Counted from the stretch's first letter, positions 11,605-23,174 are shown. The stretch: DNA of 64,000 nucleotides from Apiospora phragmitis (GCA_038363925.1 JAQQWL010000018.1:124001-188000); one strand, 5' to 3'. The notes: generated by a model not told the origin, from the sequence alone. Numbers and translations are program-made.

Positions 11605-12308
11605 ATGCCGCATTGTGAACCTTGTGACCGCCCCTTCAAGACCAAGGCGGCCTGGAAGCGGCACGTGGTAGATTCACCCACGAACTGCACGCGTCAACCA
11701 AATGTCGAAGTTGCGATCGGGTCTTTGTCAGCACAGAGGCCCTCCAGAAACACTTGGAAGACTCGAAGATCCATCGGAAGGGTTCAGCGAATACTAAGAC
11801 CAATCAGCGAGTCTCCCAAGTGTTGATCGATAACACAAACACATCGACATCATTCACGTTCCCCCAGCTGCACCAAGCTGTTCTCGACGAGTCCCTAGAG
11901 CTCGTGCCTCCGCCAAGGTTTTCCAAGAAACTTGAGATGGCCCAGCGACAGTACAAGACGCACGTCACAGCCAGGTTCACCTGTGACCACTGCGCCGCGG
12001 GTTCTGTTTGGAGCAGCGGCATGGTTGGCATTGAGATCCGTGGCTCTCATGACAACCAGTATTACAGCGCCATCGTATATAACCAGCGCTGCAAGAGATG
12101 CAAGGGTCTTGGTAGCATGGAGCTGGACGAGGGGACGTACATCGAACGTGTCTCATACCGACTCAAGAAGTGGGCTGGCGTCAAAGTGGAAGCACCCGAC
12201 TACTCGAACAAGGCAACACCCCCCCATCTTTCAGATCTGTGTGAAGCATGCAAGCTAGGGCGATGCAAGATAGGACTTAAAACCAGAGGAGAATCCGCTA
12301 TCTTTTGA
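11605..12308 (+). CDS. C2H2 plus 3CxxC-type zinc-finger protein (one frame break)
   Basis: From ATG 11605 a first Cys/His finger (HCEPCDRPFKTKAAWKRH). A second finger (CRSCDRVF then LQKHLEDSKIH) lies in the next frame, so one base is missing near 11675, in the CCC of 'tcacccacg'. The rest to 12308 is a good match to the 3CxxC domain: FTCDHC, W after about seven residues, QRCKRC, a Y-ERV segment, then LCEACKLGRC. These domains bind zinc; a role in DNA or RNA contact is inferred. No intron is needed. About 234 residues if the frame is continuous. Neighbours are transposons, so no operon-like context. Confidence 0.75.
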
Positions 12309-12617
12309 GCCCGCTTCCTTCCATCGTGCACGTGGCTAGGGTGGACAGCAGGCTTGCTCTTGCCCAGCCGAGTTGCGACCTGCCTGACTAACTCATTCAG
12401 GCGCACTTGAGCATGGAAGGGCTGTGGATTGCTTGCGGCATAACCATAGGTGACGTCATCGGACTGGAGTTATATGTCCTGTGCAGCTTGGATAGGGGAA
12501 ATTGTACACAGTGGCGAGAGACTAGGGCTCAATATGTAAACACCAGCAACCAATCGAGCTACTTTTCATCAAATACGACATTGTTCATATACGATAATCG
12601 TATGACGGTAATCATAC
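12309..12617. other. Intergenic, nothing recognised
   Basis: Space between the end of the 3CxxC gene and the start of the short repeat shared with 18632-18700. I see no gene or repeat. Confidence 0.4.
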
Positions 12618-12690
12618 TTACGCAAGGGACGAGGTCATGACCTTCGTTTGTTGGACAAATTGATGATATAGTCGCCCTTGGCGCCACAAT
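12618..12690. repeat. Short repeat shared with 18632-18700
   Basis: Reads 'caaggga(c/t)ga(g/a)gtcatgac(c/t)ttcgttt', then after a small gap 'ttggacaaa' and 'tgatgatatagt', in both places and the same orientation. Here it forms the 3' end of the minus-strand gene 12635-14962. The second copy lies in an ORF on the other strand. Confidence 0.7.
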
Positions 12691-14962
12691 ATTCCCAATC
12701 GGCTTCCGGTAGGTTGGCCGTGGGGCTGCACGCGATGTCTTCCGCGCCGGCGTCCCCGGTGGGTTCTAACAGGCGAGGGTTTATCGGCCCACATTGTGTC
12801 TCCTCTACGGCTTCTTCTCCGGGGCTCTGGTGGCGCTCGCAGGGTTCGCTCGCTGGGCCTCCTGGTGTCCCTTCTTTGTCGTAGATGCCCTCTGGCAGCA
12901 CCGGCACCGCGTCTGGGAGCTCCTGCACGTTCCCGTGCGTGATCGCGCTGGTCCGAACCTTAGGCGGCTTCCTCCGAGACGCGCTGGCTTCACTTATCCG
13001 ACGTTCGTATACCGAGATCTCATAAGTGTCCAAGGGCGAAGCTTCGCTACCTCTGAAAGAGGCCACTTGTGCATGTGGAGTTGGAGCCAGGGGAGTCGGC
13101 ATTTGCGGAGATGGAGCTGATAACGGCGGTACTAGTACCGGCGCTACTGGCAACGCAGGCGCTCTTTGCGGTGCAGCTAGTACGGGGGCCGTGGCTCCAT
13201 ATACTTCTGCTGCCAGGGGACCCGGATTATGAGTTGTTGGCATCGGATCCCCTAGTGTCGGATTTGGCGCCATAGTAGGGCTCAGGATCGCGAGATCCTC
13301 AAGGGTACGGGCTATCGGAATAGGATGTGCTTTCGGCTTGTCCCAGATGTTTGCTTTCAATGGGGTCCTCTGTGGCGCCCATGGGTGTGGCGACAGCTGC
13401 TTGAGTGTCTCCTCAAAAGACCTGATGCGCAAGGGGGACACGCTGGTATAAGTCGAACTCTGCTTATCTGGAAAGTTTTTGTCACATTCTGGCTCAGAGC
13501 TTCTCCTATCCTCTCTGGACTGAAGCGCATTTTTTCGATGGCCAACCCACGTGGTGTCCCGCGGCTTTGACTTCAGACTAACCGGGATAGCAGGACAAAG
13601 GCATTTGCTATCCCGGCTGAGCGCCTACCAGTTCTTAAATCCATACCTTTGGGCGACCCAATTTCTAGCGTCGTGAAATGATGCTTCAGGATAGTTTTTC
13701 CCTTTCGGGGCGTTATCCCGATGAAGATCGAATTTAGGTAAGTCCCGTGCCGGTACCCAACCGTAATTCCTCTCTTGTTCAAAGTACATGACTGGAAACT
13801 CCCTTTTCCAAACGAACTTTGAACCGTCAGCGTAGTTCGGTTTCCATCCAATGATCCTTTTGTAGCCATCGAAGTTATAGCAACTAGGCGGGTCGTGCTT
13901 GACGAGTTCCGATGCGCCCAGTGTCCAATGTCTGCATCGGTCCGGAAGTCTGTCCCAGCCAAGAAGCACGACAGCCCAATGTTGGTCTTCGTATTTAGCA
14001 TAGTATATGTGCGAGGTCTTCGGATCGGTGATGGGACTTTGCGAACAGGGCGTTACTGCTGATTGGCTCGGCTTTTGTGTGGAAGATTCGATTTGATCCT
14101 TTCCACTAGCCTCTCGTTTGTGATCGTTGCGTGGAACATATCCTGCTGCATACTTCTCGTTGAGCTCTGTATTATGCAGCTTGCGGAGCTCGTCAGTGCA
14201 GTCGGGGATGTAATGCGCCAGTGCAATCATGGCCGGTCTCCTGTCTCGGTTAGGGTACCCATGTATTTTGCCAGCGAAGTGCTTTGCTGCAGCAAGGTCC
14301 GCCTTCTGTTTGAAATGGATCTTATGTTCCTCGCAAAAACAGACCCAGAACTGTCTGGATTTCTGGGGCCACTCGATGATTTTGTCCCACTCGTTGTGAT
14401 CGACAGCGTTTTTACGGACGTCTGAGCACATCATCGTTTTGATATCGGACGCCCGTGTTGCAAACGCCGATTCGGTGCTGCGTTGCCTTTTCGCATACGG
14501 GCTGTTGTCCCCATCAGCCATCCGCTTAAAGGTTTCTGAGACACATTTCAAAGAATCCGGCGTTGGCGTAACTTGAGGTACGGGACGAACGACGTTACCC
14601 ATAAATTCCCAACGGCAGGACCCATCGTTCGTCTTCATCTCCGCCTTCGTCTTCAGCTCAACATCGGGACGCTGAACGTCCCTGGATTTTGCTCCAGCGT
14701 CTTTCTGGGGTTCACCCAAGACAAGCAGGCGCTGTTGACTTTTTTGTGGGTTGAGGGACGCTAAGCTGCGAGTGTTGTCTTGAGCTTCTTGACGATGGCA
14801 AGCGTCTAGTTCAGATATATACTTCACGTAATTGGTCGTGATGCTAGCCATCTGAAGTTCTCGGTCGGCATCTGACATGAAGCGTAGCCCGGAAAGGGCC
14901 ACAAGCTCCTTACACTTCCATGACTCCAGCCTAGCATACTCTTCACGATATCGTTCCTCCAT
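12635..14962 (-). pseudogene. Fungal lineage-expanded hypothetical with Cys/His cluster, split by one in-frame TAG
   Basis: The first 445 codons (14962 to 13625) end in ...FKNW then TAG. The same frame then stays open for 330 more codons to 12635. The N-terminal part has a basic, helical start, a Cys/His cluster (FWVCFCEEHKIHFKQKADLA, then KHFAGKIHG) that resembles a single zinc finger, and a folded C-terminal region rich in aromatic residues (HWAVVLLGWDRLP, FPVMYFEQERNYGWVPA). This pattern is familiar from multi-copy fungal hypothetical proteins, though I know no function. The part beyond the stop is proline-rich and ends EYCGAKGDYIINLSNKRRS. Either the stop is natural and the tail is coincidence, or a CAG-to-TAG change split a 775-residue protein. 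The length of the open tail favours the second view. Confidence 0.6.
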
Positions 14963-17207
14963 TACTGCACAATGCCTCTTCCGTTCTTCACGAGCGTTAA
15001 AAAGGGTTAGCTTCTGAGGGCTGAGACATGGCTACAGTGATGTAGTTGAGAAGGGGAGGGGTCGATAAGCTTTACAACAAGCTAAGGGGCATAAGGCCAC
15101 CAGTATCGATAAGAACTGTGCGCTTGAAGCAACAATTGGAATGATGATGTGGCGTCGGGCGGCGCTGCCAATGCAGAAAGAATGATATGTTTGCCGTAGC
15201 TGCCCAACGTTAGCAATAGCTTAGGGTGTGTTATGAGGTTTTGATGATTAGCATAAAGTTGCCGGATTGTGAGCATCACCTTATAGAGTCGTCAATACCG
15301 TCATGGACTTGGTGGTGAGTAAGGGTACGCCCCGTCTGGGTTTGTGTGAAACAAAGCACCTTGTCTCGTAGTGCGGTTGCGTTAGTGGTCTCGGTAGTGT
15401 GACGAGATGTGATAGAAAGGATCAGACGCGTGCCACGAAGCATCGAACAGGGACCAGGAGGATATACTGACGTCAATCCATTCTAATGTTCCTGGACGTT
15501 CGCATGCGGGTGAAAGTGTAAATTTTATTTCACATTGCCGAGCGTGAGCGTCAACATCCAGCTCGGTGCAGAAAGAGATTCTCAATCAAAGGGAGCACGG
15601 TCATGGCTCGTGCTTTGTTCATGTAACAAACCCACAACTACAGTGCGCGCTCAATCTCAAGCGACACATAACGAACCTAGAATATTTGGGCCACGAAAAC
15701 GCAACCTGCCATATCTACGCAGTGTGGCTAGGAACAGAGGGCTCGGCTAACTGCAATCCACTGCCGACAATTTATCGACAACCACGGCGTGCCCGCAGGA
15801 TTAGCTCCCGTAACGATTCTTCCGTCCGACACAGCGAAGGCATTCCAGACCCCGTTTACCCAACGGAGAAAGGCTAAGTGAAGTGCGCAGAAATGAGCAT
15901 GCCAGCAAATACTTGAACGGTTTTGCCACCATTTTGAGAACCTTCTGATGAACTTTTCCAATCGATGTGAATGGCGCATTGGGAAGTATAGCATTGATCC
16001 AAACTCGGCAATGCACAGCAATTCATGCAATACGGCGGGATGAGGGAAAGAAGCGTAAGCCAGAAATAGATAGAAAGACGGTAACCAAGGTCCAGGAATG
16101 CAAGTACATGTGGAAGATTGGGTTCCGACCACATGAATCGTAATTTCGCGTTCAGCAGAATGCCACTATTGTTCCGGCTAGGCTCGGCGTGGCAGCATTC
16201 CAGCTTACGCTTGGCGCAATGAACCATGCCGCCTCTGGTGTTGGTTGATTACCTATGGCCGGAGAGAAGACTCGGCACGAGTCATGCAAAGGAGACAACT
16301 GGAATGCCGCCAGGGTGCTATGGCCTACCCAATGCTTGCTTACCGAAAGTTCGCCCAGATTCTTAACCCTTCGGCTCGCTGGCACGTTCGGATGGCTTCG
16401 TCTTGATATGTGTTATTTCTTGTCGAAATCGTCGATAGTGATGCGGAACCAATCGTAACGTCGAGGTCGGGAACGAGAGTGGCGTTGGGTGTAGTGAGGG
16501 GTGTGACCCTTAGTTCTGGGTGTAGCGTCGCCTCATTGCTGCTTGAATCTCAAGCATGGTTTCTAGTGTCTCGATTATGGCCTGGAAGCCATCCTCGTGA
16601 GCGGGTTACCAACAATAAGCGGGATGGCATAGCTGGTAAACCGAATGTGATAGCGCCTACTCCGTACGCTGGGCTGGCAGCTGCGCAGAGTGATGGATAA
16701 AAGGCAAACTGGTAAGGCGAGAATGAATGTAAATGAGCAAAAGCGGGAAGCTACAGTGCTTACGGTTAAGTCGCTATTACTGTCCTGTGGTGGGACGGCT
16801 GGAAACGATACTAGCGCAAATTCTTCCTAGGCGGTTGTGTCGGGGGTTTGCGTCCGCCATTGACATGTAGATTGCATTAGCTCTGGTCAGCCGGCAGTAC
16901 TTGTCAGCGTGCTACATTGCGACGAGTCCGTGAAGCATATTGAACGTATCTGCTACCGGTACACCAACGGATCACTCAATTCTGGCGGCGTCAGTGCCAC
17001 TGCAATTCGGGGGTTTCTCACCCGACTGGTACCTTATGTAACTTATGTATTATTCCATGCTAAAGGTTTATACGTTCTGGTACGCTCTAATAGATTGCTA
17101 TCGTACATCGATTAATGTTAAACAAAAATGAAAACCCATCTCTCCATTCACAGTCCCTTTTTATAACATCAAGTGACACCAAGCAGTAAGTAGCTGACCA
17201 CACACTC
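14963..17207. other. 2.2 kb without a recognised gene
   Basis: Short overlapping frames on both strands, none with a known motif. The first 300 bases are upstream of the minus-strand gene 12635-14962 and should hold its promoter. No inverted or tandem repeats stood out. Confidence 0.4.
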
Positions 17208-17845
17208 TTACAACATTTTTTGCGCCTGCGGCATGGGTATTTCATGTACCCACGGGTACTTCCCCACCACCGTGTCCTCGCCCTCGATAAAGTCGAACAC
17301 AGGCGTCAGCGCCGTCTTCCCCGCCGCCCAGCGCAGGAAGAGCCGGAGCACGAGGTCGACCGAGAGCACGTAGAGGTCCATGAACTTGGCCCAGGGCGTC
17401 GCCCAGCTCGCGTTGCCGGTCGCGCGGCCCGACAAGCCGCAGCCGAGCGTCACGGTGTCGAAGCGGGCCTCCTGGTACTCGCGGAAGGCGGCGGCCAGCT
17501 CGTCCTCCGGGATGGCGTTCGCGTTGTTTGTTACGCTGTTGCTGCTGCTGTCGACGGCGGCGACCGTGGCGAAGATCTTGTGCAGCTTGTTGACCAGGAC
17601 CACGACGTCGACGATGCCGTTATTGCAGCCGGCGCCCGTCGAGGGCGTGAACTTGTGCGCGGCGTCGCCCACGAGGACGGCGCGCCCCCGTGGCTCCAAT
17701 CCGCGACGACGCCCTCCTCGAGGTTAATAAAGCCCGTCTGTATGCGATGGGCGTAGGCCTCGCCTAGGGTCAGAACGCGGACGCCCTCGACGTTCCGGTA
17801 GTGGGGATTGGAAAGGGCGGACGAAGTCGTACGTGTTCTGGTGTC
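17208..17845 (-). pseudogene. C-terminal fragment of an FAD-dependent monooxygenase
   Basis: The segment VLVGDAAHKFTPSTGAGCNN is the GDAAH motif with the following loop that binds the FAD ribityl/pyrophosphate in aromatic-ring and related group A flavin monooxygenases. Upstream, TLGEAYAHRIQTGFINLEEG belongs to the same fold in another frame, with a one-base break in the GC-rich stretch near 17685. The N-terminal half with the GxGxxG nucleotide site is missing: the gene stops abruptly at about 17845, where a C2H2 gene on the same strand begins. About 210 residues remain of a usual 420-480. Not functional as an enzyme. Confidence 0.8.
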
Positions 17846-18395
17846 TCTGAAGGTGCTCGCGCCTCTTGTAAGCCGTCCTATTCTTACATCCCGAAAAGCT
17901 ACACACGTGAACTGATTTCGGGATTTTGGCTACGGAGATTTGGGTGTCATCCATGTAGCCTACCTCCTTCACGTTGCTTCGTAGGTCAGAAGCCGGCGAA
18001 TCCGCCTTCATATCTCTGTGGACACGCATGGACGATGGATCGGCTATACCATGAACGTCCATGGCGTGGCTGTCGGCCATTCCTGGCCGTAGTGAAAGTC
18101 GCTCATAGCCTTGGGCGACCACTCTGGGTGATAGCGTTCGAATATGAGACAGCTGTGCCACGGGATCAGGTAACGGGTATTGTTGCCAATCATAGGGGCC
18201 TCTAGGCTCGAGAAGGGCAACGGGCTGGTGTACAGGGCCTCCAAATACATGGGTGAAGTCGAAATCTTTGTCGCAAACCATTGGAGAAGAATATTCAGAT
18301 TTCACATCAACAGGAAAGTATCCATTGAGGTTTTCTGAACAAAACACATCATAGCTCATAGGTACGGAACCCGTGATGGTGTCCAACTCTTCCAT
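17724..18395 (-). CDS. C2H2-type regulator truncated by fusion to the monooxygenase fragment
   Basis: From ATG 18395 a 223-residue frame: an acidic, low-complexity N-terminus, then a zinc-finger segment HVCSFSGCKNRTAYKRREHL followed by QRHQNTYD and RPFQ. That is the C-x4-C...H-x3-H arrangement of fungal two-finger transcription factors. The second finger never appears. At about 17830-17850 the sequence passes into the monooxygenase remnant read in a different frame, giving a basic nonsense tail to 17724. The regulator has therefore lost its 3' end by a rearrangement. A shortened product could still be made. Confidence 0.6.
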   Translation of the reverse strand: MEELDTITGSVPMSYDVFCSENLNGYFPVDVKSEYSSPMVCDKDFDFTHVFGGPVHQPVALLEPRGPYDWQQYPLPDPVAQLSHIRTLSPRVVAQGYERLSLRPGMADSHAMDVHGIADPSSMRVHRDMKADSPASDLRSNVKEVGYMDDTQISVAKIPKSVHVCSFSGCKNRTAYKRREHLQRHQNTYDFVRPFQSPLPERRGRPRSDPRRGLRPSHTDGLY

Positions 18396-18436
18396 GGTTT
18401 TTGGTGATCAACTTGAATTGGGAGTCGATCCACTGA

Positions 18437-18718
18437 ATGGCGGATTTTACAGGCCGCGGTAGAGAATGTTTAAGGAACTCCTCGCGGAAGAAGCACAAGA
18501 ACGCCGTCGACTTTCATCAGTATGCCGTTCAGCAAGCCAAGAAAAACGATTCGGTAGTTGCTAAGTTGGCTACGTTGGACCAGGGTTGCCCAGCGCCGTG
18601 CGAGTTCAGATTATCTGCCTCAGGGCCTTACACAAGGGATGAAGTCATGACTTTCGTTTGGGAAGGTTGGACAAATGATGATATAGTTCTAAGGGCGCAG
18701 CTCTTAGCCACAAAGTAG
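18437..18718 (+). CDS. Small ORF, 93 codons, unknown
   Basis: ATG 18437 to stop 18718. The protein is basic at the start (LRNSSRKKHKNAVDFHQYAV) and mixed afterwards; no family recognised. Its last third lies in the repeat shared with 12618-12690, so the ORF may be the debris of a longer gene copied between the two places. It is divergent from the C2H2 gene, with only 41 bases between their starts. Confidence 0.3.
   Translation: MADFTGRGRECLRNSSRKKHKNAVDFHQYAVQQAKKNDSVVAKLATLDQGCPAPCEFRLSASGPYTRDEVMTFVWEGWTNDDIVLRAQLLATK
18632..18700. repeat. Second copy of the 12618-12690 repeat
   Basis: Same orientation as the first copy; differs by a small indel and several substitutions. Located in the 3' third of the ORF 18437-18718. 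Confidence 0.7.
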
Positions 18719-20625
18719 CATTTTAGGTCTGTATCTCCAATCTTGCTCCTCTGGTTCGTACCTACCAGTAATCCTATGCAATGAAGCATACTTTTTAGGT
18801 CTATTTCTGACCGTGCTAGCTGAAAGCTACTCTGGCTCTATTGATTACTGTACAGTACGTCAAGATACATTCATAAAACAGAGACCGGTGTGGTACTTGG
18901 TGGTACAAACTATGTAAGGCCGTTCTGTGTCGCTAATATTATCTGCGGATAGGGAAGTGCTTCTTTGTAGCTGGTTTAAAGCATCTTAATCCTACTACGT
19001 CCACTTTTAGTACCATTTGCTGGCTAACAGAAATGTCAGGTGCACAGGCTACGATATGGTAGATATGGATCTCAGGAGGCAGAGTTGGTGATCCACCGCT
19101 CCAAATAACGAAAGCCAGCGAACAGCGGCGGATTTGAAGCCAGATGGGGACTCCACCAGGCGCCGGTACGGTTTTACTTTAGTCGCCCACCTCCTTTGAT
19201 TCCCACCGAGAGCGACAAAAGTAGACGCCGAACATACGGCTTCTGCGGCACAGTCCATGCCTACTTATCCTGGTACACGCAAATACACCCCCAACAGCAC
19301 AACCGAAGCAAAAGGACGACATCGACCGCTTCCGTGCTTATGGGGCCGCATCAAAACTGGCTGTCGGTAGTGCGGTCGCCGCAGAATGCGACCGTGTGAT
19401 AGCAGCCGTACAACTGGTGCGTGACAGACACGTGACGCAGATGAGTCATCTATTAAAGAGCAGGCGGTCTTGGGCGAGAACTAGGGCGACCGGACCCAGT
19501 GAAGGGCGGGGTGGTCGAGGCGAAGGGAAAGCATCCACCCGACAAAGCCGGCACCCCTGTAGAGCACGCTAGGCGACGCGTCCGTCGCGACGTTCAGCTC
19601 GCCTAGCCTTCTATCTGTGAGCCGTGGCGCATCCATTCGATCAACACACAACGTATAGAAAGTACCTTTGTTACTCCTCCAGCATACCCTTCGCTTTTCG
19701 CGTGGCGCTAGAAAGGCTTCCCGGGTGGGGTACCTTTTCGTTGACCTCTGGTAAGTGCTTCTGCCGTCGCCGCTCGTCGTGATCCCAGCTCCGCCCGCTC
19801 CTCGGCTCTACAGCGGCTGCCGTAGCTATTGGCAAGCCTTCATCCGTACAGACCCTCGGTCCCACCGCTTTCATGCTTTGATCCCCGCCTTCCACCAGCC
19901 TAGCCCGAATCCTCCGCAGTACGATGACCGACGCAGCAACGATGCTCCTCGCTGTCGCCGTCGCCTTGGTCACGGCCGTCGCACGACGCCGAATCTAGAG
20001 TCGCCTGTGTGCGATGAGCAGCGCCCCCGACTAGACCTGTGCCACTCGACGGCACACGACCAGCAGATAATAATCGACTACGAATCGCTTCGCAGCTGGT
20101 CCGGCAGTGTAATATGCGCTTAGGACACTCCACCACGGCAAGACAAGGACCTGACGGGTGTCCGCCACGCTTCATGATAGGTAGGTGGTACAGGCGACTC
20201 CAGTCGACAACGATACGTGCGCCGAAACGTCGTCTACCGTACGGCCGAGAGTAGGGTACTGGTTATACCCGTGATCCGATCGAGCATTTAGACCTAGTAA
20301 GCACTTCATGGCTTTCTTGTCCGGCATATGCGATTTGGAACACATGCGAGCGCACGTGCTTGAGCCTACGCCATCACGCAGCTGCAGGACGCGTATTATG
20401 GGAAGATGGGGAGATACTGAATAATAAACAAGCGTAGCACGCAATACGAACAATTGTTAAACAGCCAGGCTGGCAACCATAAAAGTCATAATCATAACTT
20501 ACTAGCTAGCCCTCTTGACGTGTTAAAACGGCTTTTATGGAAAGTATACGTTACCGTTTAATATAATATCATATGACTTTAACGCCTGCTACTGGACAGA
20601 TCCTAGATATTGCTTAATCTAGAGA
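18719..20625. other. 1.9 kb without a recognised gene
   Basis: Contains one copy of a GC-rich repeat (19471-19650) and many short frames on both strands without motifs. Nothing else recognised. Confidence 0.4.
19471..19650. repeat. GC-rich ~180-bp dispersed repeat, copy 1
   Basis: Parallels 58979-59160 in the same orientation: both run from 'gcgagaactagggcg' through 'ccggcacccctgtag' and 'cgacgcgtccgtcgcgac' to 'gagccgtggcg'. No clear inverted ends. Could be a short interspersed element or a piece of a repeated coding sequence. Confidence 0.75.
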
Positions 20626-20633
20626 ATAAGCTA

Positions 20634-21070
20634 AAGCACCCTCCACGGACCACCCCTTCGCGGACCAGAAAACCCACCAAACATACCCTTTCAATTCAAG
20701 TCATTTCTATAGCTAAAATCAGTCAGGACATGCTATTTTCTAGTATTTCCAACAATAATACAGTCCTCTGTCTCCGTTCCATCGTCTTCTATTCCCTCTG
20801 CATCGTTCTGCGGCCTGCTTGGCACCTCAACGTCGGTGGATTTGTCCTCAAATACGACCTTACCCCTTAGCCTCCGCTTAGCCCGTCGTATGTCAGCCAT
20901 ACGAATAAATCGCTGTCCCGGTGCGATTCTTACCTTCTGACGTATCTTAGCAGTCTTCCTACTAAGTTTAGCTTGAAGATAGTCAATTTAAGCCTCGAGG
21001 CTCGCGATTCTATTAGCTTATTCGTCAAGGGCTTGAGCAGGTGTTTCGGCAGTACCTATCGTTAATGAGG
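20634..21070 (-). mobile_element. Remnant of a pogo/Fot-type transposon (3' part)
   Basis: The left end (aagcaccctccacggacc, after TA) matches the inverted repeat of the complete pogo element at 26117-28050. Inside, on the minus strand, the sequence at 20850-20930 matches the 3' coding region of that element (around 27760-27840). The 5' two thirds and the other end are gone. It is a different, older insertion of the same family. Confidence 0.8.
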
Positions 21071-21659
21071 TACGAATTCAACGGTAGGGTTTTGATGTCG
21101 GGGGTTTGGGGGGGTGACAACCCCCCCTTATATTCCTATTTGGGTTTGGCGTCCCGTTGTTCTGACTATGTTGATTGGTCGTGTGTACACTCCTTTTTGG
21201 GGATGGCGTCGTCGCACTAGCCGTCACTGTAGTCGCTGCTTGTAGGCCTTCTATAGCATTCCTTTTTAGGATTAGCGGACATTAGTAGCGTACCGATACT
21301 TCCCCTCTAGGGGCATCTTCTCTCTGTACCGGTCAATTGCACGCATTTCGCATTCGTAATTAACATTGCGAAAACTGGGTAATTCGCGTACCTTTCGCAT
21401 ACGCCCGTTGTGACGGTGGTGTAAGAAGGCTTTTGCGGTCTCTATACCTGTCAATTGCGTTAATTGCGAGCATTTTATGATCAAGGGGAGCTAGCATCGT
21501 GCCCTCAAGCTGGTGTTAATTCTGGTAGCCGTCGCCGACATGGTTGGCGATATCGGTACTGTATTAATAAAACTTCCTTGCTTTTTATTTGGGCTCGTTC
21601 AGTATAAGTATCTCTTTGACCTGTTGTAAATAATATTTCTCCCTTCTCTCTTATCTTAT
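21071..21659. other. No gene; short block shared with 26032-26056
   Basis: No coding signal. At 21484-21508 there is a block (ggagctagcatcgtgcc) that recurs in direct orientation at 26032-26056, on the other side of the inverted paralogue pair. It could be the footprint of a duplication or the end of an old element. Confidence 0.4.
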
Positions 21660-23174
21660 CTGTAACTGACAGGCCTCGGTTCTGTCGGTTGGCAGGTTTT
21701 CAACTTCCCCTTCCACACTTTTCGTTCACGTTCGCGTCAGGTACTACACTTTCAACCCTCTTTCGTAATGCCTTAAGCACCCCACCTGTTATTGATCTTC
21801 TTTTGATTAATAACAATCACCTAGGGCGCCTGTTCTCTTGCGCGCGCCACTAGCATTGCCTTTACTTTGGCATTACTTACATTTCTGATCCTGCCATTCC
21901 CATATTACTCCTTCCACTTTGCGATTTGACTTGCAGGTTCCCTTACCTCTTTTCAACTTGCAATTTGTAAGTCTGCGGCTTGATCTGCAAGTTCACTTTC
22001 TCTTTCCGACTTGCAATTTGACTTGCAAGTGTGGTTTCCTGGTGGCAGTCAAATTGGATCAACACACTCCTTCTAAACTCGCCTTCGTTTATTGCAAGAT
22101 TCTCCGACCATCTCACTTTCCTTCGTTACAACATTGGCTAAGGATATCTTTCGTCATGGCCGGCGATGATCTAATCGAGATTCCTGCTAAGGATGTTCCC
22201 TTGCGTGTCATGCTTGATTTAGATGACCACCAGCGACACCAAGACAATGTTCCTATGCCAGCCGATTTCCGGTAAGTCCCTTCCTTTCTCGATACTACTT
22301 CAATCTTCGTTGCCTAACTAAGTTCCAAGATACCGGCGAATGTGCCAAGTGTATCTCGAGCAGTTACGCTTGTGTTCCGGTAAGCAAGATTTGTGTATTG
22401 TATCTATGGCATCTACTTATCCATTCATAGTTGCCTCGCGATTTGCCTCGCGATACGTACACGTATGCTCGCGATTTGGCTTCAGCGTTCAAGGAAGCTG
22501 ATCCCTCCCGCTGCATGACCATCAACAAGCGTGTTAAGCGTTGCAGGGACCTGATCAGTCGCCATGGTCTTCAGCACCACTTCGATCCCCAGGATTCACC
22601 AGTTCGAGTACCTGCTCGAGTTCCTCGAACTCCTCGTTCCCGACCTTCTGCCACCATTCCTTCAACTGGTCTGTCTTCTGGTGTTCGTGGTGTTGGCTTA
22701 ACTTCGTAAGTGGCCTGATCTTCCTTATCCTTCAGTTGCTAATATGTACTGTGAATCAGACCCTCTCTCGAGAGCCCTTCTGCTCGACGACCTGCCTCTG
22801 GTGTTGGCATGCCTGTCCCTCCTGGTGGTGCTTTGCCTGCGCCTATGTTCGGAGAGGCGGTTGTTGAGGGTGGTTTTGCCGATCTTGTTCGTTGCCTTAA
22901 GGAACGCAACCGTCTCGCCCGCGAATCCAACGTTACTCAGCACGAGCACCTCGCCGTCGCTCGTCAGACCCTGGTCGAGCTCGAGTCGATCGGCGGAACT
23001 CTTGCCCAATACTTGAACGGATTCCGGCCGGCTGAGGAGCGTGGTCCGGCTGGTTTAGGAACCCAGCACGCTCGTGATGACTCGATGTCTACCGGTTCGG
23101 AGTCTGGTTCGGAGAGTGGTTCGGAGAGTGGTTCGGAGTCTGATGATTCCCATGATTCTGTTATGAAGGAGTAG
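21660..23174 (+). repeat. Left arm of a diverged gene-scale inverted repeat
   Basis: The arm holds the upstream region and the four exons of gene A. The upstream stretch 21715-21895 matches the complement of 25215-25440: shared marks are 'ttcgcgtcag', 'tgttattgat', 'taacaatcac' and 'ttacatttctgatcctgc'. The match is imperfect, so the duplication is old. Confidence 0.7.
22156..23174 (+). pseudogene. Gene A: four-exon cysteine-cluster protein, paralogue of gene B
   Basis: Exons 22156-22271, 22330-22379, 22431-22705 and 22760-23174, each bounded by GT-AG. Exon 1 gives MAGDDLIEIPAKDVPL. Exon 2 gives a C-x2-C-x6-C motif (CAKCISSSYAC). Exon 3 is basic (ADPSRCMTINKRVKRCRDLI). Exon 4 is helical and ends in an acidic GSESGSES repeat. 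Exons 2 and 4 have exactly the lengths of those in gene B (50 and 415 bases), and splice positions agree. Exon 1 is out of phase by one base with exon 2 (116 bases where 1 mod 3 is needed), and the first Cys pair present in gene B (CVSC) is absent, so A may be decaying. Function unknown; a DNA-binding role is only a guess from the cysteine spacing. Confidence 0.6.

Noticed and set aside
17208..18395. Secondary-metabolite cluster
   Set aside because: A broken monooxygenase fragment and a truncated regulator are not enough; no polyketide synthase, peptide synthetase, terpene cyclase or P450 was recognised nearby.
20850..21060. Independent gene on the minus strand
   Set aside because: It matches the 3' end of the pogo transposase and is part of a transposon remnant.
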